From: Bacillus licheniformis DSM 13 = ATCC 14580
GTDB lineage: Bacteria; Bacillota; Bacilli; Bacillales; Bacillaceae
Direction of reading: 5' to 3'
Length of the DNA: 64,000 nt
Assembly (NCBI RefSeq): GCF_000011645.1
Contig: NC_006270.3
Location: forward strand, 3,053,501 to 3,117,500
The notes beneath the pieces are model-generated. The model saw only the letters and a program-made list of their open reading frames with translations, was not told where the DNA came from and did not search any database. Every line of letters begins with the position of its first letter. Within the stretch, counting starts at the first letter, position 1. Shown here one piece after another: positions 40,131 through 48,964 of this stretch. Position numbers and translations under genes: made by a program.

Positions 40131-41162
40131 ATGAAAAAAACATTCGGAATAGCATCTGCATTCATTCTTGCTGCCGGATTAACAGCGGGTTGCTCAAGCA
40201 ATGGAGCTTCCAGTGAACAAAAAGAAAATAAAGACACGCTGGACATCTATACAACCATTTATCCGCTTGAAGACTTCACCAAAAAGATCGGCGGAGAATA
40301 TGTGAACGTTAAAAGTGTTTACCCGCCAAACGTTGAAGCGCACACTTACGAGCCAAGCTCAAAAACGATGGCGGAAATTTCCGACTCGGATGCCTTTATA
40401 TACTCTGGAGTCGGTGTTGAAGGATTCGCAGACAAAGCTGTAAGCACACTTAAAAACAGCGACGTCAAAATCGTCAAAGCCGGGGAGGGCATTGACCTTC
40501 TGTCACGTGAAGAAGAAGGCGAACATGATGAGCATGCACATGGAGAAGAACACGGTGAGCACGATGAGCATGCACATGAAGAAGAACATGAACACGGAGA
40601 AGCCGAAGGTCACGATCATCATCACGACCATGGAGATCATGACCCGCACGCATGGCTTGATCCTGTCCTTGCTGAAAAAATGGCCGAAAACATTAAAGAC
40701 CAACTCGTAAAATTAGAACCTGAACACGAAAAAACGTTTACGAAAAACTATGAGTCATTAAAAAAAGACTTGGAGCAGCTTGACAAAGACTTCAAACAAA
40801 CAGTCGACAAAGCTGATAAAAAAGAAATTCTCGTCTCACATGCCGCCTACGGCTACTGGGAAAAACGCTACGGCATTAAGCAGATAAGCGTTCTCGGCCT
40901 TTCGCCTACTGAGGAACCTTCACAAAAGCAGCTTGAAAACATTGTTAAAACAGCGAAAGAACATAATATTAAATATATCATTTTTGAAAGCAATGTCAGC
41001 AGCAAAATCTCCGAGATCATCAAAAAAGAAATCGGAGCGGAAAGTCTGACGATGAAAAACCTTGAATCTGTAACAAAAGAAGACATTGAAAGCGGCAAAG
41101 ATTATACCGCCATCATGAAAGAAAACCTGGACGTCTTGAAAAAAGCTTTATCAAGCAAATAA
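40131..41162 (+). CDS. znuA: zinc ABC transporter substrate-binding lipoprotein
   Basis: Cluster A-I (ZnuA/AdcA) binding protein of 343 residues, with lipobox LTAGC (Cys about 21). The first ligand is His in VEAHTYEPS, and a long His/Glu/Asp-rich loop spans about 124-170. DPHAWLDP follows, then HAAYGY and the C-terminal helix. The His-rich loop contains two tandem 12-residue units. No ABC ATPase or membrane gene is adjacent, so it works with a ZnuBC encoded elsewhere. A Zur box lies upstream and a terminator downstream. Confidence 0.92.
   Translation: MKKTFGIASAFILAAGLTAGCSSNGASSEQKENKDTLDIYTTIYPLEDFTKKIGGEYVNVKSVYPPNVEAHTYEPSSKTMAEISDSDAFIYSGVGVEGFADKAVSTLKNSDVKIVKAGEGIDLLSREEEGEHDEHAHGEEHGEHDEHAHEEEHEHGEAEGHDHHHDHGDHDPHAWLDPVLAEKMAENIKDQLVKLEPEHEKTFTKNYESLKKDLEQLDKDFKQTVDKADKKEILVSHAAYGYWEKRYGIKQISVLGLSPTEEPSQKQLENIVKTAKEHNIKYIIFESNVSSKISEIIKKEIGAESLTMKNLESVTKEDIESGKDYTAIMKENLDVLKKALSSK
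40521..40592 (+). repeat. 36-nt tandem repeat in znuA
   Basis: Two adjacent 36-nt units (40521-40556, 40557-40592) share GATGAGCATGCACATG and GAAGAACA cores. They encode EHDEHAHGEEHG and EHDEHAHEEEHE in the metal-binding loop. Confidence 0.8.
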
Positions 41163-41169
41163 CAGAGAA

Positions 41170-41202
41170 CAAGCGCATGAGATGTCATGCGCTTGTTTTT
41201 TA
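41170..41202 (+). terminator. znuA terminator
   Basis: CAAGCGCATGA/TCATGCGCTTG hairpin followed by TTTTTTA, 7 nt after the stop. Confidence 0.9.
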
Positions 41203-41214
41203 AATGGACGAAAA

Positions 41215-41243
41215 AAAAGGCCGGAAACATCCGGTCTTTTTAA
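41215..41243. terminator. hairpin between znuA and rpmE2
   Basis: AAGGCCGGA/TCCGGTCTT (one G-U on the plus strand, an A-C mismatch on the minus strand) with flanking A and T runs, just after the rpmE2 stop. Confidence 0.6.
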
Positions 41244-41247
41244 TTTA

Positions 41248-41493
41248 TTAATCCATATTAAATCTTTTCTTGAACTGTTCGACCCTTCCGCCTCTTTCAT
41301 TGAATTTCTGTCTTCCGGTATAAAACGGATGGGTATCAGAGCTCACCTCAACTTTTATAACGGGATACGTCTTGCCGTCTTCCCACTCGGCCGTCTCATC
41401 GGAAGTTTTAGTTGAGCGGCTTAAAAAACGGTACCCGCTGTTTACATCCTGAAAGATCACTTGATAAGTTTTCGGATGAATATTTGGTTTCAT
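41248..41493 (-). CDS. rpmE2: ribosomal protein L31 type B (zinc-free)
   Basis: An 81-residue L31 paralogue without the CxxC zinc motif (MKPNIHPKTYQVIFQDVNSGYRFLSRST ... SSDTHPFYTGRQKF). Under zinc starvation it replaces zinc-containing RpmE in the ribosome and thereby frees zinc. B. subtilis calls it ytiA. GGGAGG precedes the ATG and a perfect Zur box lies 18 nt upstream of the start. Confidence 0.95.
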   Translation of the reverse strand: MKPNIHPKTYQVIFQDVNSGYRFLSRSTKTSDETAEWEDGKTYPVIKVEVSSDTHPFYTGRQKFNERGGRVEQFKKRFNMD

Positions 41494-41510
41494 ATGCCAT
41501 TCCTCCCGTC

Positions 41511-41531
41511 AAAACGTAATAATTACGTTTT
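41511..41531. promoter_or_regulatory. Zur box upstream of rpmE2
   Basis: A perfect 10-1-10 palindrome, AAAACGTAAT-A-ATTACGTTTT, matching the Zur operator pattern in the rpmE2 promoter region. Confidence 0.88.
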
Positions 41532-41684
41532 ATTATATACCTTTCAAATCCCTGTGTCAAAAATGAATGTTCATTTGCCATACTTAATCCCTTTATCCAT
41601 TTTAACCTCCTACAGGAAGAATAATCTAAAAAAGGCGGTAAACAATAAAAAGCAAAATGGTGTAAATGAAAGGTGGTTTTCCGG

Positions 41685-43010
41685 ATGAATGACTTGATTT
41701 TTGCAAGAAGCCTTTTCGGAACAACGATGGGATTCCATATTATTTTTGCCTCGCTCGGTGTCGGAATTCCTTTGATGATTTTGCTGGCCGAGCTGATCTA
41801 TCAAAGAACGAAAGATCCCCACTACGCCATTATGGCCAAAAGATGGACGAAGGCGCAGGCCGTGTTGCTCGGGGTCGCCATACCGACCGGAACCATTGCC
41901 GGCACGCAGCTAGCCCTGCTCTGGCCGGGATTCATGGAAGTGATCGGAAAAGTCATGTCCCTTCCATTTCAAATTGAAATCTACGCCTTTTTTATTGAGG
42001 CTTTATTTATGTCCATTTATGTTTACGCAGCCGATCGGCTGACTCCACTTATGAGAATTACAGCCGTCATTTTTATCGTTATCGGAGCAGCCGCATCGGC
42101 CATCTTGATTACAAATGTGCACGCTTTTCAGGGAACGCCAGAAGGCTTCAAAATTGTAAACGGTGAAATTACGGATGTTCAGCCGTGGACGGCGTTCTTC
42201 AACAAAAGCTTTGTGGCCACAGCAGGACATGTTGTCGTCTCCGCTTTTATGACAGGTGCGTTTATTATTGCGACGATAGCCGCCTACAAAATGCTCCGAA
42301 ACCGCGGCGATGATAGAGTCTACGCCCTTCATAGGAAAGCGCTGCTGCTCGGGCTGATTGTCGGAGGAGCGTTTTCTCTGGTCACGGCTCTGAGCGGGCA
42401 CGAATCCGCACAGCTACTTCACCGCTACCAGCCTGAAAAACTGGCGGGCGCAGAAGGGCTGTTTGAAACCCAGTCCCATGCTCCTCTTGCGATCGGCGGA
42501 TTTACTGATGAAAAGACGCAATCGGTGAAATGGGCGATTGAGATTCCGTGGGCTTTAAGCTTTTTGGCCGACAACCGCTTTGACACCGTCGTAAAAGGGC
42601 TGAATGACTTTCCAAGGGATGAGTGGCCTCCCCTGTTCATTCATACCTTATTTAACGGCATGGTTTTTATCGGCAGCCTTTTGATTGTTTATGCCGCTGT
42701 GGGTTTTATTTGGAGAAAAGTCATGAAAAAAGACCGCTTTCCCCGCTGGATGCTGGCCGTGTTCATAACCGGCGGCCCGCTCGCATTGCTCGCAATCGAA
42801 CTTGGCTGGGTATTCGCTTGCACCGGAAGGCAGCCTTGGGTCATTTACCATATGCAGAAAACGTCGGAAGTAGTGACCACCTCCGGCTCGATCGGCATAT
42901 TGTTTCTTTTGTTCTTTATCGTCTATATCATTTTAGGAGCAGCGGTGGTGTTCGTATTGCAATATTACTTTAAACGCCATCCTGTTGAAGAGGACTTAAA
43001 AAGCAGCTGA
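41685..43010 (+). CDS. ythA: cytochrome bd-type quinol oxidase subunit I
   Basis: CydA-family integral membrane subunit of about 441 residues with nine or more helices. His in FGTTMGFHIIFA is the likely outer heme ligand, MEVIGKVMSLPFQIEIYAFFIEA has the proton-channel glutamates, and GRQPWVIYHMQKTSEVV is the family hallmark. The quinol loop is short, as in cyanide-insensitive/YthA enzymes. It oxidises menaquinol and reduces oxygen to water. ATG 41685 follows AAAGGTGG. Operon with ythB. Confidence 0.93.
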   Translation: MNDLIFARSLFGTTMGFHIIFASLGVGIPLMILLAELIYQRTKDPHYAIMAKRWTKAQAVLLGVAIPTGTIAGTQLALLWPGFMEVIGKVMSLPFQIEIYAFFIEALFMSIYVYAADRLTPLMRITAVIFIVIGAAASAILITNVHAFQGTPEGFKIVNGEITDVQPWTAFFNKSFVATAGHVVVSAFMTGAFIIATIAAYKMLRNRGDDRVYALHRKALLLGLIVGGAFSLVTALSGHESAQLLHRYQPEKLAGAEGLFETQSHAPLAIGGFTDEKTQSVKWAIEIPWALSFLADNRFDTVVKGLNDFPRDEWPPLFIHTLFNGMVFIGSLLIVYAAVGFIWRKVMKKDRFPRWMLAVFITGGPLALLAIELGWVFACTGRQPWVIYHMQKTSEVVTTSGSIGILFLLFFIVYIILGAAVVFVLQYYFKRHPVEEDLKSS

Positions 43011-43039
43011 ATGCACAAAAAAAACAGAAGGGAAGTCAT

Positions 43040-44092
43040 ATGATGCAACTGGATGGAACAACAGATGCCCTGCTGGCTATTTCGATCGTCTGGGGATTTA
43101 TATTTATATACGCCGTTATGGCGTCGATGGATTTTGGAGCGGGATTTTGGTCGATGATTTATATGAACAAAAAACAGCTGAAAGCAACCAATATTGCAAA
43201 CCGCTATCTTTCTCCGACCTGGGAAGTAACCAATGTTTTCATCGTCGGAATCGTCGTAGCCCTTTTCAGCTTTTTCCCGGGCGGCACTTTTGTGCTGGGG
43301 ACTGTGCTTTTGATTCCCGGCAGCATCATTTTATTGCTTTTGGCGATTCGAAGCGGATTTTTGGTCTTCTCCCACGCTGCAAAAGATTATGAAAGGGCGC
43401 TGACTTACGTTTCAGGGATCAGCGGCTTTATCATTCCGGCTGTTTTAATCCTTGTCTTGCCTGTGACACACGGCAATTTCGTATACCAGGTAGACGGAAG
43501 CCACCAATTGGACTTTGTCAATTTGTTTTTAAGCCCTCATGCCTATTCTTTTATGGGCTTCGCCATTTTCAGTACGCTGTTTCTGTCTTCACTGCTGCTG
43601 GCTGATTTTTCAAATGTAGCCGGAGAAAAAGACGCGTATCAGGTCTACCGCCGAAACGCTTTAATTACCGGGCCGCTCGCACTGCTCATGTCGTTCAGCA
43701 TCATGATGACCATGAGGACGGAAGCCAGCTGGCTTTATACAAAAATGATGGACGGGCTTCCATGGCTGATTTTATCGTTTTTGCTGTTTCTCGTCGCATT
43801 TGCGGCTCTGTTTCTGCCAAACAGACATAACAGCGACCGGCTGGGAAAGCCGCGCCTGGCTGTCATCGCCATTACGCTGCAGTATTTTACGGCGAGCTAT
43901 GTGTACGGGAGGGCGCACCTTCCTTACATGGTCTATCCTGATGTCACGATTCAATCGGGCTTCACCGCACCGGAGACATTCAGGGCGCTGTTCATCTCCT
44001 ACATCGTCGGTTTTATTATTTTATTCCCCGGCTTTTATTATTTCTGGAAATTGTTCATGAAGGACAAGCGGTACATCAAACAGCATGAATAA
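43040..44092 (+). CDS. ythB: cytochrome bd-type quinol oxidase subunit II
   Basis: CydB-family subunit of 350 residues with eight hydrophobic helices. The N-terminal signature is IYAVMASMDFGAGFW; later helices contain NRYLSPTWEVTNVFIV and YGRAHLPYMVYPDV, both typical of CydB. It partners YthA and starts 29 nt after it, preceded by GAAGGGAAG. No cydC/cydD assembly genes follow, so heme insertion must rely on a copy elsewhere. Confidence 0.92.
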   Translation: MMQLDGTTDALLAISIVWGFIFIYAVMASMDFGAGFWSMIYMNKKQLKATNIANRYLSPTWEVTNVFIVGIVVALFSFFPGGTFVLGTVLLIPGSIILLLLAIRSGFLVFSHAAKDYERALTYVSGISGFIIPAVLILVLPVTHGNFVYQVDGSHQLDFVNLFLSPHAYSFMGFAIFSTLFLSSLLLADFSNVAGEKDAYQVYRRNALITGPLALLMSFSIMMTMRTEASWLYTKMMDGLPWLILSFLLFLVAFAALFLPNRHNSDRLGKPRLAVIAITLQYFTASYVYGRAHLPYMVYPDVTIQSGFTAPETFRALFISYIVGFIILFPGFYYFWKLFMKDKRYIKQHE

Positions 44093-44136
44093 GGTTAAGC
44101 TAAATGTGTACAACTTTTAAAGGGGGCCCAAACTAA

Positions 44137-44298
44137 ATGGAGCAAAAAATACTGTGTGAAGTCAGCAACTGCACCTATTGGGAAGAGGGTAACAAATGCA
44201 CAGCCGACGCCATCTATGTCGTCAGCCATGCTGAAGGTGAAAAAGCTTCTAATAGTGAAGAAACGGATTGCAAAACCTTTAAACCTGAACATCATTAA
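44137..44298 (+). CDS. small cysteine-rich protein (DUF1540-like)
   Basis: A 53-residue protein with four cysteines spaced C-x4-C-x8-C-x23-C (LCEVSNCTYWEEGNKCTADAI ... DCKTF), a pattern of the DUF1540 family, likely metal-binding. AAAGGGGG precedes the ATG. It follows ythB by 44 nt on the same strand and may share its transcript. The function is unknown, and many relatives occur in spore-formers. Confidence 0.72.
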   Translation: MEQKILCEVSNCTYWEEGNKCTADAIYVVSHAEGEKASNSEETDCKTFKPEHH

Positions 44299-44324
44299 AA
44301 CGGATGAATGAAGGAGGGACAGTC

Positions 44325-44516
44325 GTGAATAAAGAGTCGCTGTTACAGGCTTTTTATCAGGAAATCCACGGGGCGGATGAAACCGCATTTCAAAAAGCCG
44401 CCCGCTCCTTCATGAACTTATGGGATTATGAATACGGCTGTCTCGACGGGCTGCCGGATCAAGCGGACCGGGTGATCGGACAGATCGTGCACGAAGATTT
44501 GCTTTTGGGCGATTAA
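44325..44516 (+). CDS. small hypothetical protein
   Basis: About 63 residues, acidic, predicted helical (VNKESLLQAFYQEIHGADETAFQKAARSFMNLWDYEYG ... QADRVIGQIVHEDLLLGD), with no signal or membrane segment. GTG 44325 follows AAGGAGGGAC at good spacing; the upstream in-frame ATG lacks a site. Same strand as ythA-ythB and the cysteine-rich gene, 26 nt after the latter, followed by a terminator. I do not recognise a family. Confidence 0.65.
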   Translation: MNKESLLQAFYQEIHGADETAFQKAARSFMNLWDYEYGCLDGLPDQADRVIGQIVHEDLLLGD

Positions 44517-44520
44517 AGGA

Positions 44521-44549
44521 AAGGGCTGTCATAAAGGCAGCTCTTTTTA
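44521..44549 (+). terminator. terminator after the ythAB group
   Basis: GGGCTG/CAGCTC hairpin (one G-U) followed by TTTTTA, just after the small gene. Confidence 0.75.
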
Positions 44550-44552
44550 TGT

Positions 44553-44577
44553 TAAAAAAACCGGCTAGAAAGCCGGT
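44553..44577 (-). terminator. men operon terminator
   Basis: Minus strand ACCGGCT/AGCCGGT hairpin followed by TTTTTTAA, about 100 nt after menC. The interval 44578-44674 holds no visible gene. Confidence 0.75.
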
Positions 44578-44674
44578 CCAAACGAGAAGGGAATAATGTA
44601 CAGCTTTAATATACATGAGAGGCCGCCTATTTAACAAAGCTTGAAAATCTGGAAATCGGCGTTTAAAACAGCCT

Positions 44675-45784
44675 TTACTGCTTAAAAACGTCTATTTTAG
44701 ATGAATTCTTTCTTAAAATATGAGTATCGACTTCAAATCCCATTCCCGGTAAGGTTGGAACCTGAATATAGCCGCCCTCGATCCGGATTTCCGGTTTTAC
44801 GATATCCTCTTCCCAATACCTTGAGGATGAAGAAAGATCCCCGGGAATCAAAAACTGCGGAAGAGAACTCAGTGCAAGATTATGGGCTCTTGAAATGCCG
44901 GTTTCAAACATGCCGCCGCACCAGACAGGCATTTGATGTTCTTTGCAGATGTCGTGGATTTTCAGAGCTTCTGTCAAACCGCCGACTCGGGACGGCTTTA
45001 TATTGATAATTTTGCAGCTGCCGAGCTCAATTGCCTTTCGCGCATCAGCAGCCGAACGGATGCTTTCGTCAAGACAAATTGATGTTTTGATATGTTTTTG
45101 CAGATGGCGGTGGTCAACGATATCATCATCAGCCAGCGGCTGTTCGATCATCATTAATTTAAATGCGTCAAGCTCTTTAATCCGGCTGATGTCTTTTAAT
45201 TCATAAGAAGAGTTGGCATCTGCCATCAGCGGCACCTTCGGAAAATGCCGGCGTATTTCTTTTAAAAGCTCTATATCCTGCCCGGGCTGAATTTTGATTT
45301 TTATTCTTTGATATCCTTCTTTTACATATTGTTCAATTTCCTGAAGCATATCATCCAATGGGGCAAGACCGACGACGACTCCGGCAGGAACTTCTGTTTT
45401 TACTCCGCCCAGCGCCTCTCTTAAAGAGATCCCTTTTTTCCTGGCGTAAATGTCCCAAAAGGCGGCTTCAAGGCCGGCCTTTGCCATTCGGTTGCCTTTG
45501 AATCCGCGAAGCGCCTCGGGCACTTCGGAAGGGTGTGTGAATGATTCGCGCAGCACAGCCGGAATCAAAAAATCTTTGAGCATGTGGTAGCATGTCTCCG
45601 TTGTTTCTTCGGTGTACCACGGAGATGAAAAAGCGGATACTTCCCCCCAGCCTGTCACACCTTCTTGATCAGCAGCTTCAACGATGATAAACTTGCGATC
45701 CTGAAAGGTTTCCAAGCTTGATTTAAAAGGCTTTTTCAGCCGCATGCTGAGATGGTACAATGTCAGCTGTTTGATTTGAATCAT
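44675..45784 (-). CDS. menC: o-succinylbenzoate synthase
   Basis: Enolase-superfamily enzyme of 369 residues that dehydrates SHCHC to o-succinylbenzoate in menaquinone synthesis. Catalytic lysine in RIKIKIQPG (about 163-165), metal ligands in LMADANSSY, MIEQPL and CLDESI, and second lysine in INIKPSRVGG (about 263). It belongs to the subgroup that also contains N-succinylamino acid racemases, but the operon context fixes the menaquinone role. Last gene of menFDHBEC, 12 nt after menE. Confidence 0.93.
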   Translation of the reverse strand: MIQIKQLTLYHLSMRLKKPFKSSLETFQDRKFIIVEAADQEGVTGWGEVSAFSSPWYTEETTETCYHMLKDFLIPAVLRESFTHPSEVPEALRGFKGNRMAKAGLEAAFWDIYARKKGISLREALGGVKTEVPAGVVVGLAPLDDMLQEIEQYVKEGYQRIKIKIQPGQDIELLKEIRRHFPKVPLMADANSSYELKDISRIKELDAFKLMMIEQPLADDDIVDHRHLQKHIKTSICLDESIRSAADARKAIELGSCKIINIKPSRVGGLTEALKIHDICKEHQMPVWCGGMFETGISRAHNLALSSLPQFLIPGDLSSSSRYWEEDIVKPEIRIEGGYIQVPTLPGMGFEVDTHILRKNSSKIDVFKQ

Positions 45785-45796
45785 GGCGCTCTCCCT

Positions 45797-47233
45797 CTAC
45801 AATTTATGTCTCATCAGTTTATTTGAAGCATTTCTCGGCAGCCTATCGACAAAATGAAATGCTTTAGGCACTTTATATGAAGCAAGCCGTTCTTTGCAAA
45901 ATTCGCTCAGCTCCTCTTCATCAACGGGGCTGTCGGCGACGAGATAGGCGTGGGGAACCTTTCCCCAAGTTTTGTCATCGACTCCTTTCACCCCCGCTTC
46001 CGCGACATTGGGGTGTGACAGAAGAACGGCCTCGACTTCAGCCGGATAGATGTTTTCTCCTCCTGATATGATTAAGTCTGAACGCCTGTCCAGCACATAT
46101 AAAAATCCGTCATCGTCAAAATACCCGATATCACCGGTTTTAAACCAGCCGTCATTGAATGAGTCTTTATTTGCCGCCTCATTTTTCAAGTAGCCCTTCA
46201 TAACGGTCGGCCCTTTTACGGTTATTTCACCATGTTCTCCGGGTTGGCATTCCGTTCCGTTCTTTTCGATTTTGATGCTTGATGCAAACAGCGGTTTGCC
46301 GGCTGAACCGAGCTTTTCAATCGAGTATTCCGGGGCGAGGGTCGCAATCTGTGAGCACGTTTCAGTCATTCCGTACGACTGTACGACGGGCAGCCGCTTT
46401 CTTTTGCATTCCTCAAGGAGAGAAAGCGGTGCTGGCCCTCCGCCCAATAACAGGCACCTTAATGATCCGGGGCATCTGTCGACTTTTGCCGCAAGCCTCG
46501 ACAGCATCGTCTGAACGACCGATGCAATCGTTACTTGCTGGTCTTTGATCGAACGAAGAACTTCTTCCGCGTCAAACCTTTGATGCAAAACGACAGTCAT
46601 TCCGTAAATGACCGATTTAAAAAGCGCCGATAAGCCGCTGATATGGAAAAGCGGCAAGGCGATCAGCCAGCGGTCGTGTTCTTGGAGCCCCAAATTCAAG
46701 GCGGATGAAACCGCGCTGAAATAATGGTTTGCAAATGTCTGCATAACCCCTTTCGGCCGTCCGGTCGTTCCAGACGTATACATGATTGTTGCCGCATCGT
46801 CCAAATGAATGCTTTCGATTTCTGTAACCGGCGGGCAAGCGGCGTTTTGAACGTCTTCAATGTCAACAGCGCGAGCCGGCTGTCCCCCTCTATGCTCTTC
46901 TATGAAAGGCTTCTCTGTAAGCAATAGCTTTGCTTCAGAATGTTCAATTTGATATGATCGTTCGGCCATTGACAGCTTCGTATTCAGCAAAACGATGCGA
47001 ACGCCGAGAAGAAAGCAGGCATGGACGGCGATGACCATCTCCATCCGGTTTGTGAGAAGTAAAGCCGCTGTATCCCCATTCTTCAGACCAAAGCTCTTCA
47101 GCCGGCCGGCCGTTTTTTTTGCTTCATGAAATAATTGAATAAAAGTCAGCTTGTGATCTCCCTGAATCACAGCCATCCTGTCAGGTGTCAGTTCTGCTCG
47201 CTGTTTAAGCCAATTCGGATGGTCCATCAGCAT
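45797..47233 (-). CDS. menE: o-succinylbenzoate-CoA ligase
   Basis: Adenylate-forming enzyme of 478 residues activating o-succinylbenzoate with CoA. ATP motif MYTSGTTGRPKGV (about 152-164), A4-A5 region SYGMTETCSQI, GWFKTGDIGYFD and the hinge DRRSDLIISGGENIYP are all present, with the C-terminal lysine in NASNKLMR. GGAGATGATG precedes the ATG. A 77-nt gap with a terminator-like hairpin separates it from menB. Confidence 0.95.
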   Translation of the reverse strand: MLMDHPNWLKQRAELTPDRMAVIQGDHKLTFIQLFHEAKKTAGRLKSFGLKNGDTAALLLTNRMEMVIAVHACFLLGVRIVLLNTKLSMAERSYQIEHSEAKLLLTEKPFIEEHRGGQPARAVDIEDVQNAACPPVTEIESIHLDDAATIMYTSGTTGRPKGVMQTFANHYFSAVSSALNLGLQEHDRWLIALPLFHISGLSALFKSVIYGMTVVLHQRFDAEEVLRSIKDQQVTIASVVQTMLSRLAAKVDRCPGSLRCLLLGGGPAPLSLLEECKRKRLPVVQSYGMTETCSQIATLAPEYSIEKLGSAGKPLFASSIKIEKNGTECQPGEHGEITVKGPTVMKGYLKNEAANKDSFNDGWFKTGDIGYFDDDGFLYVLDRRSDLIISGGENIYPAEVEAVLLSHPNVAEAGVKGVDDKTWGKVPHAYLVADSPVDEEELSEFCKERLASYKVPKAFHFVDRLPRNASNKLMRHKL

Positions 47234-47261
47234 ATCATCATCTCCAAAAAATGTCTTGAAT

Positions 47262-47297
47262 GATAAAAGAAACAGCTCAGTCGCACCAAGCTGTTTC
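47262..47297 (-). terminator. terminator-like hairpin between menB and menE
   Basis: Minus strand GAAACAGCT/AGCTGTTTC (9 bp, 11-nt loop) followed by TTTTATC, within the men operon. Likely attenuates rather than ends transcription. Confidence 0.65.
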
Positions 47298-47310
47298 TCT
47301 CTTCCGATTT

Positions 47311-48129
47311 TTAAGGAAAACGCGGGAACTGTCCGAAGTCTGGACGGCGTTTTTCTTTAAACGCATCGCGGCCTTCTTTCGCTTCATCTGTTGTGTAATA
47401 AAGCAGTGTCGCATCTCCGGCAAACTGCTGGATGCCGGCAAGCCCGTCCGTATCGGCGTTAAAGGCCGCTTTAAGGAATCTGAGTGCTGTCGGGCTTTTC
47501 TCAAGCATTTCTTCACACCATTTAATCGTTTCTTCTTCAAGCTTTTCAAGCGGTACAACCGTATTGACAAGGCCCATTTCTTTTGCTTCCTGAGCGTTGT
47601 ACTGACGGCACAGATACCAGATTTCGCGCGCTTTTTTATGTCCGACGATACGCGCCAGATAGCCTGATCCGTAGCCCGCATCAAAGCTGCCGACTTTCGG
47701 CCCTGTTTGTCCGAAAATCGCGTTGTCCGCAGCAATCGTCAAATCGCATACGACGTGGAGCACATGGCCGCCGCCGATCGCATAGCCTGACACCATCGCT
47801 ACAACAGGCTTCGGAATGACGCGGATCAGCCGCTGAAGATCAAGCACATTCAAACGCGGAATCTCGTCTTCACCGACATAGCCTCCGTGTCCCCTTACTT
47901 TCTGGTCTCCTCCTGAACAGAACGCTTTATCCCCGGCACCTGCAAGGATAATGACACCGATATTGGCATCATCCCGCGCATATGCAAACGCATCGATCAG
48001 TTCTGAAACCGTTTTTGGACGAAATGCGTTATGTACCTCAGGGCGATTGATCGTGATTTTGGCGATGCCGTTATATGTTTCATATAATACATCTTCGTAT
48101 TGACGTTCGCTTTTCCATTCTACAGTCAT
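47311..48129 (-). CDS. menB: 1,4-dihydroxy-2-naphthoyl-CoA synthase
   Basis: Crotonase-family enzyme of 272 residues closing the second ring of the naphthoquinone. It has RPEVHNAFRPKTV, CSGGDQKVRG (oxyanion hole), SGYAIGGGHVLH and TGPKVGSFDAGYGSGYLAR, characteristic of MenB. AGGAGGT precedes the ATG. It follows menH by 13 nt. Confidence 0.97.
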   Translation of the reverse strand: MTVEWKSERQYEDVLYETYNGIAKITINRPEVHNAFRPKTVSELIDAFAYARDDANIGVIILAGAGDKAFCSGGDQKVRGHGGYVGEDEIPRLNVLDLQRLIRVIPKPVVAMVSGYAIGGGHVLHVVCDLTIAADNAIFGQTGPKVGSFDAGYGSGYLARIVGHKKAREIWYLCRQYNAQEAKEMGLVNTVVPLEKLEEETIKWCEEMLEKSPTALRFLKAAFNADTDGLAGIQQFAGDATLLYYTTDEAKEGRDAFKEKRRPDFGQFPRFP

Positions 48130-48142
48130 TGATGTGTACCTC

Positions 48143-48964
48143 CTACTTTAAAATAAACTCACTTACTATTCTACCAAAAAAATCGGGCTCTTCCACATGA
48201 ACCGCATGACCGGTATGTTCAACAATCTCGAGGCGGGCGGCTGGAATCCGCTTTGCCATGCTTTCATTGATGGCGACAAATTTCTGATCCAGGCTTCCCG
48301 CGATGAGAAGCACCGGATAATTGATCCCGCTCAGTTTGTTCCACCAAGACGGCTGTGATCCGGTCCCCATTCCGATTAAGCTGCCTCGAAGGCCGATCGG
48401 ATTGTTGTTCAGACGTTCTTCGCGCACTTTTTTTCTTTTTGAAGGGTCCATTGAAAGCTGGGATGCAAACAGCGGAATGCCTTCCCAATAATCTACGAAA
48501 GACTTGATTCCTTCTTCAAGTATCCGCCTGCTGAGCCGGCTGTCCTGCTCCCTGCGCGCTTTTCTTTCTTCAGGCGAATCAAGCCCCGGAGAACTGCTCT
48601 CCAGCACAAGACCGGACACACGCTCGGGGTGAATCATCGCCAAGGATAAGGCAAGCCGGCCGCCCATTGAATAACCGATGAGGTAAGCCTGTTTTACATT
48701 TAAACGATCAAAAATTTCGATGAGATCCGCTGCCTGCTTCTCTGTTGTGTAGCGCCGGCTGTCCGATGGCGAGTCGGTTCCGCCGTGTCCGAGCAGATTC
48801 AGCTTGATCAGACGCATCCCCTGAAAATAGCCGTCTATCCCGTCCCATGTGGCCGCGCTTCCTGTAAAGCCATGCAAAAACACCGCCGTTTTTTCTGCAG
48901 ACAGGCCATTGTCTTCAATTTTATAGGAAACGCCGTCTTTCAGTGTCAATTTCAAAACGGCCAC
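48143..48964 (-). CDS. menH: SHCHC synthase (MenH), alpha/beta hydrolase fold
   Basis: Protein of 273 residues with the alpha/beta-hydrolase fold: [11 protein letters not shown], nucleophile elbow [10 protein letters not shown] (about 94-99), Asp in AGSLDQKF and His in EHTGHAVH. It eliminates pyruvate from SEPHCHC to give SHCHC (formerly ytxM). The start is GTG 48964, inside the 3' end of menD (13-nt overlap), with only a weak AAGAAAAG site, so translation is probably coupled to menD. Confidence 0.93.

Noticed and set aside
40051..41531. Palindromes near 40.06 and 41.52 kb as terminators
   Set aside because: They are AT-rich, lack U-runs after the stem and match the Zur operator.
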